A stretch of 64,000 nucleotides of DNA from Kaistia defluvii (GTDB lineage: Bacteria; Pseudomonadota; Alphaproteobacteria; Rhizobiales; Kaistiaceae). The notes beneath the pieces are model-generated. The model saw only the letters and a program-made list of their open reading frames with translations. It was not told the DNA's origin and did not search any database. Every line of letters starts with the position of its first letter. Position 1 is the stretch's first letter. The stretch covers positions 868,001 through 932,000 of the forward strand of contig NZ_JBEPSM010000001.1 in the NCBI RefSeq assembly GCF_040548815.1. Reading direction: 5' to 3'. This document shows, piece by piece, positions 18,125 through 25,624 of the stretch. A program made the position numbers and the translations under genes.

Positions 18125-18778
18125 ATGAGCATGGTTAAGTCATTGCTAAATCCCGCCCCGCCGGCCCCTGACGACCTGGACCAACTGGTTGAGGAGATCC
18201 GCCAATGCCGGATCTGCGTCGACCAGCCGCGCGGCCGGCCCCTGCCGCATGAACCGCGCCCGGTCGTCCGCGCCTCCGCCACCGCCCGCATCCTGATCGC
18301 GGGTCAGGCGCCGGGCACGCGCGTGCACGCATCCGGCAAGCCGTTCACCGATCCCTCGGGAGATCGGCTGCGCGATTGGATGGGCGTAGGCGAAGCGGAA
18401 TTCTATGACGAGGCGCGGATCGCCATCGTCCCCATGGGCCTCTGCTTTCCGGGGCTCGATGCCAAGGGCGGCGATCTGCCGCCGAGGCGCGAATGCGCAC
18501 CCGCCTGGCGCAACGCGCTGCTGGACCGGATGCCGGCCGTCGATCTGGTCCTCGCCGTGGGGCTCTACGCGCAGCAATTCCATCTGGGCAAACGCGTGCG
18601 CGGCAGCCTGACGGAGACGGTCGCCGACTGGCGGGCTATTCTGGACGAGACCCATGCGCCGAGGATCCTGCCGCTGCCGCATCCCTCGTGGCGAAACTCC
18701 GGCTGGATCAAGCGGAATCCTTGGTTCGAAGCCGAGCTGCTGCCGGTCTTGAAAGGCCTGGTGGCCGCGCGACTTTAA
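18125..18778 (+). CDS. Uracil-DNA glycosylase superfamily protein
   Basis: 217 residues from ATG 18125; a second ATG at 18131 and a TTG at 18122 are alternatives. The active-site loop GQAPGTRVHASGKPFTDPSG (near residue 60) and the C-terminal PHPSWRN (near 180) fit motifs A and B of the family 4/5-like UDG group (COG1573), which excises uracil or related damage. Cysteines in CRIC near residue 29, LCFPG and REC could ligate an Fe-S cluster as in family 4 enzymes, though the spacing differs, so that is tentative. The exact base specificity cannot be read. No repair partner is adjacent. Confidence 0.85.
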   Translation: MSMVKSLLNPAPPAPDDLDQLVEEIRQCRICVDQPRGRPLPHEPRPVVRASATARILIAGQAPGTRVHASGKPFTDPSGDRLRDWMGVGEAEFYDEARIAIVPMGLCFPGLDAKGGDLPPRRECAPAWRNALLDRMPAVDLVLAVGLYAQQFHLGKRVRGSLTETVADWRAILDETHAPRILPLPHPSWRNSGWIKRNPWFEAELLPVLKGLVAARL

Positions 18779-18820
18779 GCGCCGAGTTGACAACATCCGC
18801 CGAAATAAGCATTCATCACG

Positions 18821-18831
18821 GAATAATATTC
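18821..18831. promoter_or_regulatory. AT-rich inverted repeat upstream of the Lrp gene
   Basis: GAATA-A-TATTC lies in a locally AT-rich stretch (18805-18870) 76 bases before the Lrp start. Lrp/AsnC proteins commonly autoregulate through AT-rich dyads, so this is a reasonable but unproven operator or promoter element. Confidence 0.3.
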
Positions 18832-18907
18832 TCAATTGCCAGACGAAAAAAGTAGTCATTGGAAAATGATGCTCCCATCGTCCGGGCCCAAGGCAGAGGG
18901 TTCCTGA

Positions 18908-19396
18908 ATGATTGACCGGCTCGACCGAAAAATCCTGCAAATCCTGCAGGAAGACGCCACCATCCCCGTCGCGGAAATCGGTCGGCGAGTCGGCCTTTCG
19001 ACCACGCCCTGCTGGCGGCGCATCCAGAAGCTGGAAGAAGACGGCGTCATCACCAAGCGCGTTGCCGTCCTCGACCCGAAGAAGGTGAATGCCAAGGTCA
19101 CCGTGTTCGTCTCGATCACGACCAGCCAGCACAATGAAGAATGGCTGAAGCGCTTCGCGGAAGTCATCCGCGACGTTCCCGAGGTGGTCGAATTCTACCG
19201 CATGAGCGGGCAGGTCGATTATCTGCTGCGCGTCGTCGTGCCGGACATCGAGGCCTATGACCTGTTCTACAAGCGCCTGATCTCGCGCATCGACATTGCC
19301 GACGTTTCCTCGGCTTTCGCGATGGAGCAGATCAAATACGCAACGGCGCTGCCGCTGAACTACATCCCGCTCGAAAAAGACAAGGGCATGGCATAG
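18908..19396 (+). CDS. Lrp/AsnC family transcriptional regulator
   Basis: 162 residues. The N-terminal winged HTH is complete: LDRKILQILQEDATIPVAEIG followed by the recognition helix LSTTPCWRRIQKLEEDGVI. The C-terminal RAM domain (VTVFVSITTSQHNEEWLKRF ... MSGQVDYLLRVVV ... ALPLNYIPL) binds an amino acid and mediates octamer formation in the family. It converges with an amino-acid ABC operon whose last gene ends about 50 bases away, so control of that operon is a natural hypothesis, but convergent orientation gives no direct proof. Confidence 0.93.
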   Translation: MIDRLDRKILQILQEDATIPVAEIGRRVGLSTTPCWRRIQKLEEDGVITKRVAVLDPKKVNAKVTVFVSITTSQHNEEWLKRFAEVIRDVPEVVEFYRMSGQVDYLLRVVVPDIEAYDLFYKRLISRIDIADVSSAFAMEQIKYATALPLNYIPLEKDKGMA

Positions 19397-19447
19397 GGGT
19401 TTCACTCTCTGCCATCCAGCGCCGCGGCGGGCTACCCTGCCGCGCGC

Positions 19448-20134
19448 TCAGGCGGATCGCATGTGTCGCGTCAGGCGGTGTTCAAGCTTGTCCCAGACAC
19501 GGCGGATGATCTCGACCACCACCAGATAGAGCACGGCCGCCCAGAGATAGACCTGGAAATCGAACGTGCGGGAATAGGCGAGGCGGGTGACGCCCATGAG
19601 GTCGAACACGGTCACGATCGCCGCCACGGATGACCCCTTCACCATCAGGATCACTTCATTGCCGAGCGGACGTAGTGCGATCAGCATCGCCTGCGGCATC
19701 ACGATCTTGCGGAAGATCTGCCGCGGCCGGAGGCCGAGCGACATCGCGGCCTCGCGCTGGCCTGCCGGCACGGCGCGGATCGCGCCCCGCAGGATCTCCG
19801 CCTGATAGGCGCCGGTATTCAGCGTGAAGGTGAGCACGCAGCAGAAGAAGGCGTCCCGGAACAGCCACCAGAGGCCGATCGCTTCGAGCTGCGTCCGGAA
19901 CTGGCCGGCGCCGTAATAGACGAGGAAAACCTGCGCCAGCAGCGGCGTGCCGCGGAAGAAATACATGTAGCCGAACGAGATCGCCCGCAGGATGCGGCTC
20001 CGGCTCATTCGCGCCAGCGCGACGGGGATCGAGAGCAGCGCGCCAAGCGTGATCGAGATGACGACCAGTTGCAGCGTGACCACCAGGCCCTGCAGCATGC
20101 GCGGGCCATAAGTGGCGAGAGCGTCCCAATTCAT
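19448..20134 (-). CDS. Polar amino acid ABC transporter permease (HisM-like)
   Basis: 228 residues with five or six membrane spans. YGPRMLQGLVVTLQLVVISITLG is the usual HisM/GlnP N-terminus, and the EAA loop reads EAAMSLGLRPRQIFRKIVMPQAM near residue 135, the contact site for the ATPase. With the partner permease at 20131 it forms the membrane channel of an amino-acid importer. It overlaps the upstream permease by four bases. Unusually no HisP/GlnQ-type ATPase gene follows; the next gene is the convergent Lrp regulator. Confidence 0.93.
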   Translation of the reverse strand: MNWDALATYGPRMLQGLVVTLQLVVISITLGALLSIPVALARMSRSRILRAISFGYMYFFRGTPLLAQVFLVYYGAGQFRTQLEAIGLWWLFRDAFFCCVLTFTLNTGAYQAEILRGAIRAVPAGQREAAMSLGLRPRQIFRKIVMPQAMLIALRPLGNEVILMVKGSSVAAIVTVFDLMGVTRLAYSRTFDFQVYLWAAVLYLVVVEIIRRVWDKLEHRLTRHMRSA

Positions 20135-20841
20135 GACGCTCTCCTCAGGCCGCGATTGGCCCAGCGTTCGATCGCGACGATGCCGATCGACGAGATCATC
20201 GACAGCGCCAGGTAGATGAGGCAGGCGACGCCGAAGAACAGGAAGGGCTCCTTGGTCACCCGAACGGCGAGGCCCGTCTTGCGCAGCAGATCGTCGAGCG
20301 CGATTACCGAGACGAGCGAGGTGTCCTTGAGCAGGATCAGCCAGAGATTGGCGAGGCCTGGAAGTGCGAGACGCACGAGCTGCGGGATGATGACCAGCCG
20401 AAGCGTCGTCGACGGCCGAAGCCCGAGCGCATAGGCGGCTTCATACTGACCGCGCGTGATGTTGTTGAAGGCGCCGAGGAACACTTCAGACGCATAGGCC
20501 GAGAAGACCACGCCGAGCGCCACCATGCCGGCGATGAAGCCATTGACCTCAACCGTCGCGTCGCTGAACAGCCCGATGATGCGTTGCAGCGCGATCTGGC
20601 CGCCGAAATAGACGATGAAGATCGTCAGCAGCTCCGGCAGGCCGCGAAATACGGTCGTATAGGCGTTACCGAAGGCGCGGAGATAGCGGTTGGGGCTGCG
20701 CTTGGCCAGGGCGACCAGGAAGCCCAGCGCCAGGCCAAAGGGAACGGTAGCCAAAGCGAGCCGGATCGTGAGCCAGGTGCCTTGGAGCAGTTCGTCGCCC
20801 CAGCCATCCGGCCCGAAACTCAGCAGTCTCAGTAGATCCAC
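20131..20841 (-). CDS. Polar amino acid ABC transporter permease (HisQ-like)
   Basis: 236 residues starting with GTG at 20841. The hydrophobic spans and the EAA motif (YEAAYALGLRPSTTLRLVIIPQLVRLALPG, residues ~145-175) are those of the HisQ/AotQ subunit; FRGLPELLTIFIVYFGG is typical of the first transmembrane pair. It follows the binding-protein gene after a 71-base spacer that contains a strong hairpin, and overlaps the downstream permease by four bases. The pair is likely to import a basic amino acid, judged from the binding protein. Confidence 0.93.
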   Translation of the reverse strand: MDLLRLLSFGPDGWGDELLQGTWLTIRLALATVPFGLALGFLVALAKRSPNRYLRAFGNAYTTVFRGLPELLTIFIVYFGGQIALQRIIGLFSDATVEVNGFIAGMVALGVVFSAYASEVFLGAFNNITRGQYEAAYALGLRPSTTLRLVIIPQLVRLALPGLANLWLILLKDTSLVSVIALDDLLRKTGLAVRVTKEPFLFFGVACLIYLALSMISSIGIVAIERWANRGLRRAS

Positions 20842-20876
20842 GCCGCCCGTCCCCCCACGGTCCTTTCATATGGAAC

Positions 20877-20906
20877 CGCGAGGCAGGGTGCGTGCCCTGC
20901 CTCGCG
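20877..20906 (-). promoter_or_regulatory. Intercistronic stem-loop between binding protein and permease genes
   Basis: Perfect 12-bp arms CGCGAGGCAGGG / CCCTGCCTCGCG with a six-base loop lie seven bases after the binding-protein stop codon and upstream of the first permease. There is no T-run on the transcribed strand, so it is more likely an mRNA-stabilising or attenuating structure that allows higher expression of the binding protein than of the permeases. Confidence 0.65.
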
Positions 20907-20912
20907 AGATCC

Positions 20913-21677
20913 CTATTCCTTCCAGATCGAGAAGGGGAAGTACTTGGCGTTGATCTTGTCGTAGGTGCCGTCGGCCTTGATGGCGAGGATGGCCGCGGAG
21001 ATCTGGTCGCGCAGATCACTGTCTTCCTTGCGAACGGCGGCGCCGACGCCGTCGGTCGGCAGGTCGGTGCCGACGAACTCGTAGTTGGCGCCATCCGCCG
21101 TCTTCAGCCAGTCGAGGCCGGGCAGCTTGTCGACGAAAAGCAGGTCGATGCGGCCTGCCACCAGGTCGAGATTGACCTCATCCTGGGTCGGATAGAGCTT
21201 GATGTCGGAGCCCTTGTACTTCTCTTCAAGTTCGGTCGCCTGCACGGTCGAGGACTGCGCGCCGATCGTCTTGGCCTTCAGGCCTTCCGGCGAGGTGTCC
21301 TTGATGCCGGCGCTCTTGGGCGCCACGAAGGAGGAGGGCGACTGGTAGTAGGGGCGGGAGAAGTCGATGACCTTCTTGCGCTCGTCGGTGATCGACATGG
21401 ACGAGATGATGGTATCGAACTTTCCGGCCTGCAGCGCCGGGATCAGACCATCCCAATCCTGGACGGTGAAGGTGCACTCGGCCTTCAGGTTCGCGCAGAT
21501 CGCCTTGGCGATATCGACGTCGAAGCCACCGACCTGGCCGTCCGCGCTGACGGAATTGAACGGCGGGAACGCGCCTTCGACGGCGACCCGGATGTTCTTC
21601 CATTCCTTCGCCTGAACGGCGCCGGAGACAGCCATCAGGGCCAAAGCCGCAATGGCGACCCGCTTCACGATACGCAT
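20913..21677 (-). CDS. Periplasmic amino acid-binding protein (basic amino acid type)
   Basis: 254 residues from ATG 21677, which starts a signal peptide (MRIVKRVAIAALALMAVSG, cleavage after VQA). The mature part follows SBP family 3: VAVEGAFPPFNSV, GGFDVDIAKAICANL, DWDGLIPALQAGKFDTIISSMSIT, RPYYQ, and the hinge region DLVAGRIDLLFVDKL. The pattern resembles lysine/arginine/ornithine/histidine binders (ArgT/HisJ/AotJ). It captures the substrate in the periplasm and delivers it to the permeases encoded downstream. First gene of its operon. Confidence 0.9.
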   Translation of the reverse strand: MRIVKRVAIAALALMAVSGAVQAKEWKNIRVAVEGAFPPFNSVSADGQVGGFDVDIAKAICANLKAECTFTVQDWDGLIPALQAGKFDTIISSMSITDERKKVIDFSRPYYQSPSSFVAPKSAGIKDTSPEGLKAKTIGAQSSTVQATELEEKYKGSDIKLYPTQDEVNLDLVAGRIDLLFVDKLPGLDWLKTADGANYEFVGTDLPTDGVGAAVRKEDSDLRDQISAAILAIKADGTYDKINAKYFPFSIWKE

Positions 21678-21814
21678 ATTGAATTCCCTCTGACGCGCGT
21701 TTCTACCGGAATTGGAGCGCCGGTCCTTGCGCCGCTTCCCTGGCCGGCACCCTCTTGTGTCATCTTCCCACCTTTTGCGGGCGGGCCGCAACTGTCCTGG
21801 AATTCAAAGCAGTT

Positions 21815-22429
21815 TCAGGCCGGACGGGGAACACCAAGCCATGCGTCCGCCTCGTCACGTTCCTCAGGCGTGTTGAGATTGAGGAACGGATCGGGTCCGT
21901 GCAGAGGCAGTTCGAAATTGACGACCGCAAAGCCGCAGGAGGCCAGGAAAGCCCGCACGCCCTGGCTTTTGGCGGTCAGGCGCCATTCCTCCAGGACATC
22001 GGCCAGCGCCACGGGCCAGAGGGCGACGACGGGGTGGTCGCGGTCGCCCGATGCGGCAATGGTGATCCGGCGGGCATCGCTCTGGCGTGCGGCCAGTTGC
22101 GCCACCAGGTCGACGGGGAAGAATGGTGTATCGATCGGCACGGTGGCGACAAAGTCCGGTCGCACGGCCAATGCCTCGGCCCAACGCAGGCCGGCGAGCA
22201 CGCCGCCCAGCGGCCCCGTATCGGGTCGGTCATCTGGCAGGACGGGCAGGCCATAGGAGGAGAACCGGGCCGGATCGCCATTGGCGTTGATCGCAAGTGT
22301 CTCGACCTGCGGGCCGAGCCGGGCAATCGCGCGTTCGATCAATGGCTGCCCGCCAAGCTGCACGAAAGCCTTTTCGCGGCCCATGCGGCGCGAATTGCCT
22401 CCGGCGAGGATCAGTCCTGCTATCGTCAT
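21815..22429 (-). CDS. mobA: Molybdenum cofactor guanylyltransferase
   Basis: 204 residues from ATG 22429, which overlaps the benE stop by four bases and has GGAG five bases upstream; an ATG at 22438 is an alternative. LILAGGNSRRMGREKAF at the N-terminus is the nucleotide-binding signature, DTGPLGGVLAGL lies near residue 70 and VPIDTPFFP is the metal-binding strand near residue 95. MobA joins GMP to molybdopterin-Mo to give the guanine dinucleotide cofactor. It belongs to a two-gene unit with a benzoate-type transporter, an unusual partner; no molybdoenzyme genes are in the window. Confidence 0.92.
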   Translation of the reverse strand: MTIAGLILAGGNSRRMGREKAFVQLGGQPLIERAIARLGPQVETLAINANGDPARFSSYGLPVLPDDRPDTGPLGGVLAGLRWAEALAVRPDFVATVPIDTPFFPVDLVAQLAARQSDARRITIAASGDRDHPVVALWPVALADVLEEWRLTAKSQGVRAFLASCGFAVVNFELPLHGPDPFLNLNTPEERDEADAWLGVPRPA

Positions 22430-23679
22430 CGGCTCCATTTTCGGTTGAGGAGCATGAAGGCTCCGCCCGCGACTATTCCCCAGAATGCCGCTCCAACACC
22501 GAAAAAGGAAAGGCCCGACGCTGCTGTTACAAACGTCACGATTGCCGCATCTCTGTGCGCCGCGACGCCGATCGCGCCCGCCAGCGCGCCGCCAAACGCA
22601 CCGAGAAGGGCGAGGCCGGTCGCGGCCTGGATCAGGACCTGCGGCGCTGCCGTGACAAGGGCGGCGGCCAGCGTGGCGCCAAGCCCCAGGAACAGATAGG
22701 CGACGCCGCCCGCGAACGAGGCGACCCAGCGCCGCGCAGGATCGGGATGCGAATCGGGTCCCGCGCACATCGCCGCCGTGATCGCCGCGAAATTCAGCGT
22801 ATGACCGCCGAGTGGCGCCACCAGGACGCTGGCGATGCCGGTGCCGAGAAACACCGGCCCCACCGGCGGCTCGTAGCCATTGGCCCGCATCACCGCGATT
22901 CCCGGCAGGTTCTGCGAGGCCATGGTGACGATGAAGAGCGGGATGGCGAGGGAAATCAGCCCCTGGAAGGTGAAGCTCGGCACGATGAAGACGACGTCGG
23001 GGATGGCGTGATCGATCGCCAGTCCGCCGGGCGGAAGGGTCCAGACAATCAGCGCCACGGCGGTCGCGACCGCCGCCGGAACGGCCCAGATCCGCCGGAT
23101 TCGGCCGACAATCGCCCAAACCAGAACGACGGGGAGGGCGAGGCCGGGCTGCAGACCAACCGCCTTGGCAGGAGCGAGGCAGAGGCTGAGGAGGATGCCC
23201 GCCAGCATGGCGCTCGCCAGCACGGGCGGGATCGCCGAGACGATCCGACCGAACGGCTTGATCAGACCGGCCGCGATGATCAGCACGCCGGTAAGGATGA
23301 AAGCGCCGACCGCGGCGGGAAAGCCGCCCTGGATCAGGCCCGTCGCGGCAAGCAGCACCGAACCCGGCGTCGACCAGGCGATGGTGATCGGAATGCGGTA
23401 GCGTTGGCTGAGCACGATCCCCAGAACGCCTTGCGCGATGCAGATCGCCAGCAGCCCGGAGGCGGCCTGCGCCTGCGTTGCGCCAACGGCTGTAAATCCT
23501 TGCAAAACAACGGTGAACGTACTCGCGAAGCCGACAAAGGCGGCGATGATCCCCGCCAGGATCGGCTGGGTCAGCCCGGCCGATCGGCGCGGGGAGCCAG
23601 GGCCGCCTTCGGCTGGGCTCACCCTCTCGAGATCGGTGGTGCGGGCCTCGGTTCGCATGTCCATCGTCGCTGTCCACAT
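22426..23679 (-). CDS. benE: BenE family benzoate/H+ symporter-like transporter
   Basis: 417 residues with about eleven hydrophobic spans. LTQPILAGIIAAFVGFASTFTVVLQGF, ITIAWSTPGSVLLAATG and VVFIVPSFTFQGLISLAIPLFIVTMASQNLPG are characteristic BenE segments. Known members import benzoate with protons, but many homologues occur without benzoate catabolism, and no ben/cat genes are visible, so the substrate is uncertain. Starts at 23679, 23664 or 23658 are possible; I list the longest. It is divergent from a GntR regulator with a perfect palindrome between them, and its stop overlaps mobA. Confidence 0.88.
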   Translation of the reverse strand: MWTATMDMRTEARTTDLERVSPAEGGPGSPRRSAGLTQPILAGIIAAFVGFASTFTVVLQGFTAVGATQAQAASGLLAICIAQGVLGIVLSQRYRIPITIAWSTPGSVLLAATGLIQGGFPAAVGAFILTGVLIIAAGLIKPFGRIVSAIPPVLASAMLAGILLSLCLAPAKAVGLQPGLALPVVLVWAIVGRIRRIWAVPAAVATAVALIVWTLPPGGLAIDHAIPDVVFIVPSFTFQGLISLAIPLFIVTMASQNLPGIAVMRANGYEPPVGPVFLGTGIASVLVAPLGGHTLNFAAITAAMCAGPDSHPDPARRWVASFAGGVAYLFLGLGATLAAALVTAAPQVLIQAATGLALLGAFGGALAGAIGVAAHRDAAIVTFVTAASGLSFFGVGAAFWGIVAGGAFMLLNRKWSR

Positions 23680-23702
23680 TGCATTCGGTCAACGAATTGT
23701 TA

Positions 23703-23716
23703 GATTGGATCCAATC
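23703..23716. promoter_or_regulatory. Perfect 14-bp palindrome, GntR operator candidate
   Basis: GATTGGATCCAATC is a perfect inverted repeat placed between the divergent benE and GntR genes, 32 bases before the GntR start. FCD-type GntR dimers bind short palindromes of this size in their own promoter regions, so joint control of benE-mobA and self-regulation is likely. Confidence 0.6.
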
Positions 23717-23748
23717 GACAGGCAAGGGTGGATCGAGGAGGCCATGGG

Positions 23749-24432
23749 ATGACTAGCGCGCTGTCGCAACTGCTCGAAGCCGCGCCGCCGCGCTATCGTA
23801 CGGCCACCGAATATGTCGAGGCGACGCTGCGCGAGGCGATCCTTTCGGGGGCAATTGCTCCGGGTACCCCCCTTCGCCAGGAGGAGCTGGCCACCACCTT
23901 CAAGGTCAGCCGGATGCCGATTCGTGAGGCATTACGGCAACTTGAGGCGCAGGCCCTGGTCGATTTCGAGCCGCATCGCGGCGCCGTCGTGGTCCAGATC
24001 ACGCTGCTCGACGCGATGGACAATTACGCCATCCGCGCGGCGCTCGAACCGCAGGCGCTGCGCCTCTCGATCCCGAATCTGACCGAGGAGGATTTCACCA
24101 TCGCCGAGGAGATCCTGGCCGAGATCGACCAGGAGACGGATCCTGGCCGGATGGGCGAGCTGAACCGCCGCTTCCACATGACGCTCTATGCGCAAGCCGG
24201 CCTGCCGCGCCTGATTGCGCTGACCGAACAACATCTTGCGTCGGCCGACCGGTATCTGCGCTTCCATCTGGCGGCAATCGGCGACATGGGCCAGGACGAA
24301 CATCACGACATGCTGGCCGCCTGCCGGGCCGGTGACGAGGCCGGCGCGCTCGACGCGCTCGCCCGCCACCACGGCCGCGCCAGCACGGCGATGCGCGCCT
24401 TCTTCGAGGCCCGCGAGGCTCCCAGGGGTTGA
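23749..24432 (+). CDS. GntR family transcriptional regulator (FCD type)
   Basis: 227 residues from ATG 23749, eight bases after GAGGAG; a GTG at 23728 also opens the frame. The N-terminal winged helix contains LREAILSGAIAPGTPLRQEELATTF and the recognition helix VSRMPIREALRQLEAQALV. The C-terminal all-helical FCD effector domain shows the metal-ligand pattern (RRFHMTLYAQAG, DEHHDMLAACRAGD, ARHHGRASTAM). It is divergent from benE and most likely represses that operon in response to an organic acid. Confidence 0.92.
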   Translation: MTSALSQLLEAAPPRYRTATEYVEATLREAILSGAIAPGTPLRQEELATTFKVSRMPIREALRQLEAQALVDFEPHRGAVVVQITLLDAMDNYAIRAALEPQALRLSIPNLTEEDFTIAEEILAEIDQETDPGRMGELNRRFHMTLYAQAGLPRLIALTEQHLASADRYLRFHLAAIGDMGQDEHHDMLAACRAGDEAGALDALARHHGRASTAMRAFFEAREAPRG

Positions 24433-24588
24433 CGCGCTTGCGCCGGGCGGCGGCGGGGGCCTATAGAACCCGACGTCGGACGGTCGCCGCCAACCGTGCC
24501 GCAGGCGGATTTTCCGTTAGCCTGGCGTTAGCCCCCTGTTACCCGGGAAACTGTCCATGACGATGACGCCCAAACGCCTGGCCCGATC

Positions 24589-25608
24589 TTGAGCGACCTG
24601 CGGATCGACCCGGCCGCCGAACCCTCGACGCTGGCGGGGATGGGCTGGTCGAAATTCTTCGCCGACCAGATCGGACCCGACGATGCCGGCCTGGTGCCGA
24701 TGCGGATCGCGACCGTGCACCGGGCGCGGATGAGCGCCGTCTCGGTCGATGGTCCCCACCGGATGATGCTACAGCCCCATACCAACACCGGCGACTATGC
24801 GGTGGGCGACTGGGTGCTGGTGGAGCCGGGCACCAACTGGCTGCGCCGCCGGATCGAACGCAAGACGCTCCTGCAGCGCCGGATCGAGGGCGGCACCCAG
24901 CCGCAACTGACCGCCGCCAATGTCGACACGCTGTTCATCGTCACCTCGTGCAATGCCGATTTCAACGTCGCCCGGCTGGAGCGCTATCTGGCGCTCGCCA
25001 ACCAGGCCGGCACCCGGCCGGTGATCCTGCTCACCAAGGCCGACGCCGTCGAGGACGCCGATGCCTATGCGGCGCAGGTGACGGCGCTGCAGCGGGGGCT
25101 CGAATGCGTCACGCTGGATGGCCGCAGCGGCGCGGCGGCGGCAGCGCTTGCGCCCTGGTGCGGGGAAGGGCAGACGGTGGCGCTGATCGGCTCCTCCGGC
25201 GTCGGCAAGTCGACGCTGCTGAACACGCTGGCCGGCCCCGATCAGGATGCGCCGCAGCAGACCGGCGGCATCCGCGAGAGCGACGCCAAGGGCCGCCACA
25301 CCACGACCTCGCGCTCGCTGCACCGGATCGCCGGCGGCGGCTGGGTGATCGATACGCCGGGCATGCGGACGCTGCATGTCAGCGACGCGGCCGAGGGCAT
25401 CGAGCAACTGTTCGCCGAAATCACGGAACTCGCGCCGAACTGCCGGTTCCGCGATTGCACGCATGAGCACGAACCCGGCTGCGCGGTGCAGGCGGCGGTC
25501 AAGGCCGGCACGCTCGACCCCGACCGCCTCAGCCGCTGGCGCAAACTCCAGGACGAAAACCGCGCCAAGACGCCGGTTCTGAAGGGCCCCCGGGGCAACA
25601 AGCGCTGA
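24589..25608 (+). CDS. rsgA: Ribosome small subunit-dependent GTPase A
   Basis: 339 residues from a TTG at 24589; no upstream ATG is in frame, and ATG 24640 (MGWSKFF) is the alternative. The order of motifs is circularly permuted as in RsgA: LTKAD (G4) precedes GSSGVGKSTLLN (G1), then DTPGMR (G3). The C-terminal zinc site is intact: NCRFRDCTHEHEPGCAV. It checks late 30S assembly in the cytoplasm. Its stop codon lies inside a hairpin shared with the convergent MFS gene. A degenerate second copy of its 3' end is found at 27139-27298. Confidence 0.93.
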   Translation: MSDLRIDPAAEPSTLAGMGWSKFFADQIGPDDAGLVPMRIATVHRARMSAVSVDGPHRMMLQPHTNTGDYAVGDWVLVEPGTNWLRRRIERKTLLQRRIEGGTQPQLTAANVDTLFIVTSCNADFNVARLERYLALANQAGTRPVILLTKADAVEDADAYAAQVTALQRGLECVTLDGRSGAAAAALAPWCGEGQTVALIGSSGVGKSTLLNTLAGPDQDAPQQTGGIRESDAKGRHTTTSRSLHRIAGGGWVIDTPGMRTLHVSDAAEGIEQLFAEITELAPNCRFRDCTHEHEPGCAVQAAVKAGTLDPDRLSRWRKLQDENRAKTPVLKGPRGNKR

Positions 25609-25624
25609 GCCGTTTCCGGCTCAG
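25605..25624. terminator. Bidirectional hairpin containing both convergent stop codons
   Basis: CTGAGCCG-TTTC-CGGCTCAG is a perfect 8-bp stem whose arms include the TGA of rsgA and, on the other strand, the TGA of the MFS gene. There is no long T-run, so termination strength is uncertain. Confidence 0.5.

Noticed and set aside
21815..23725. 636-codon frame covering mobA and antisense-phase benE sequence
   Set aside because: Its N-terminal 430 codons are an out-of-phase shadow of benE; only the mobA part is real.
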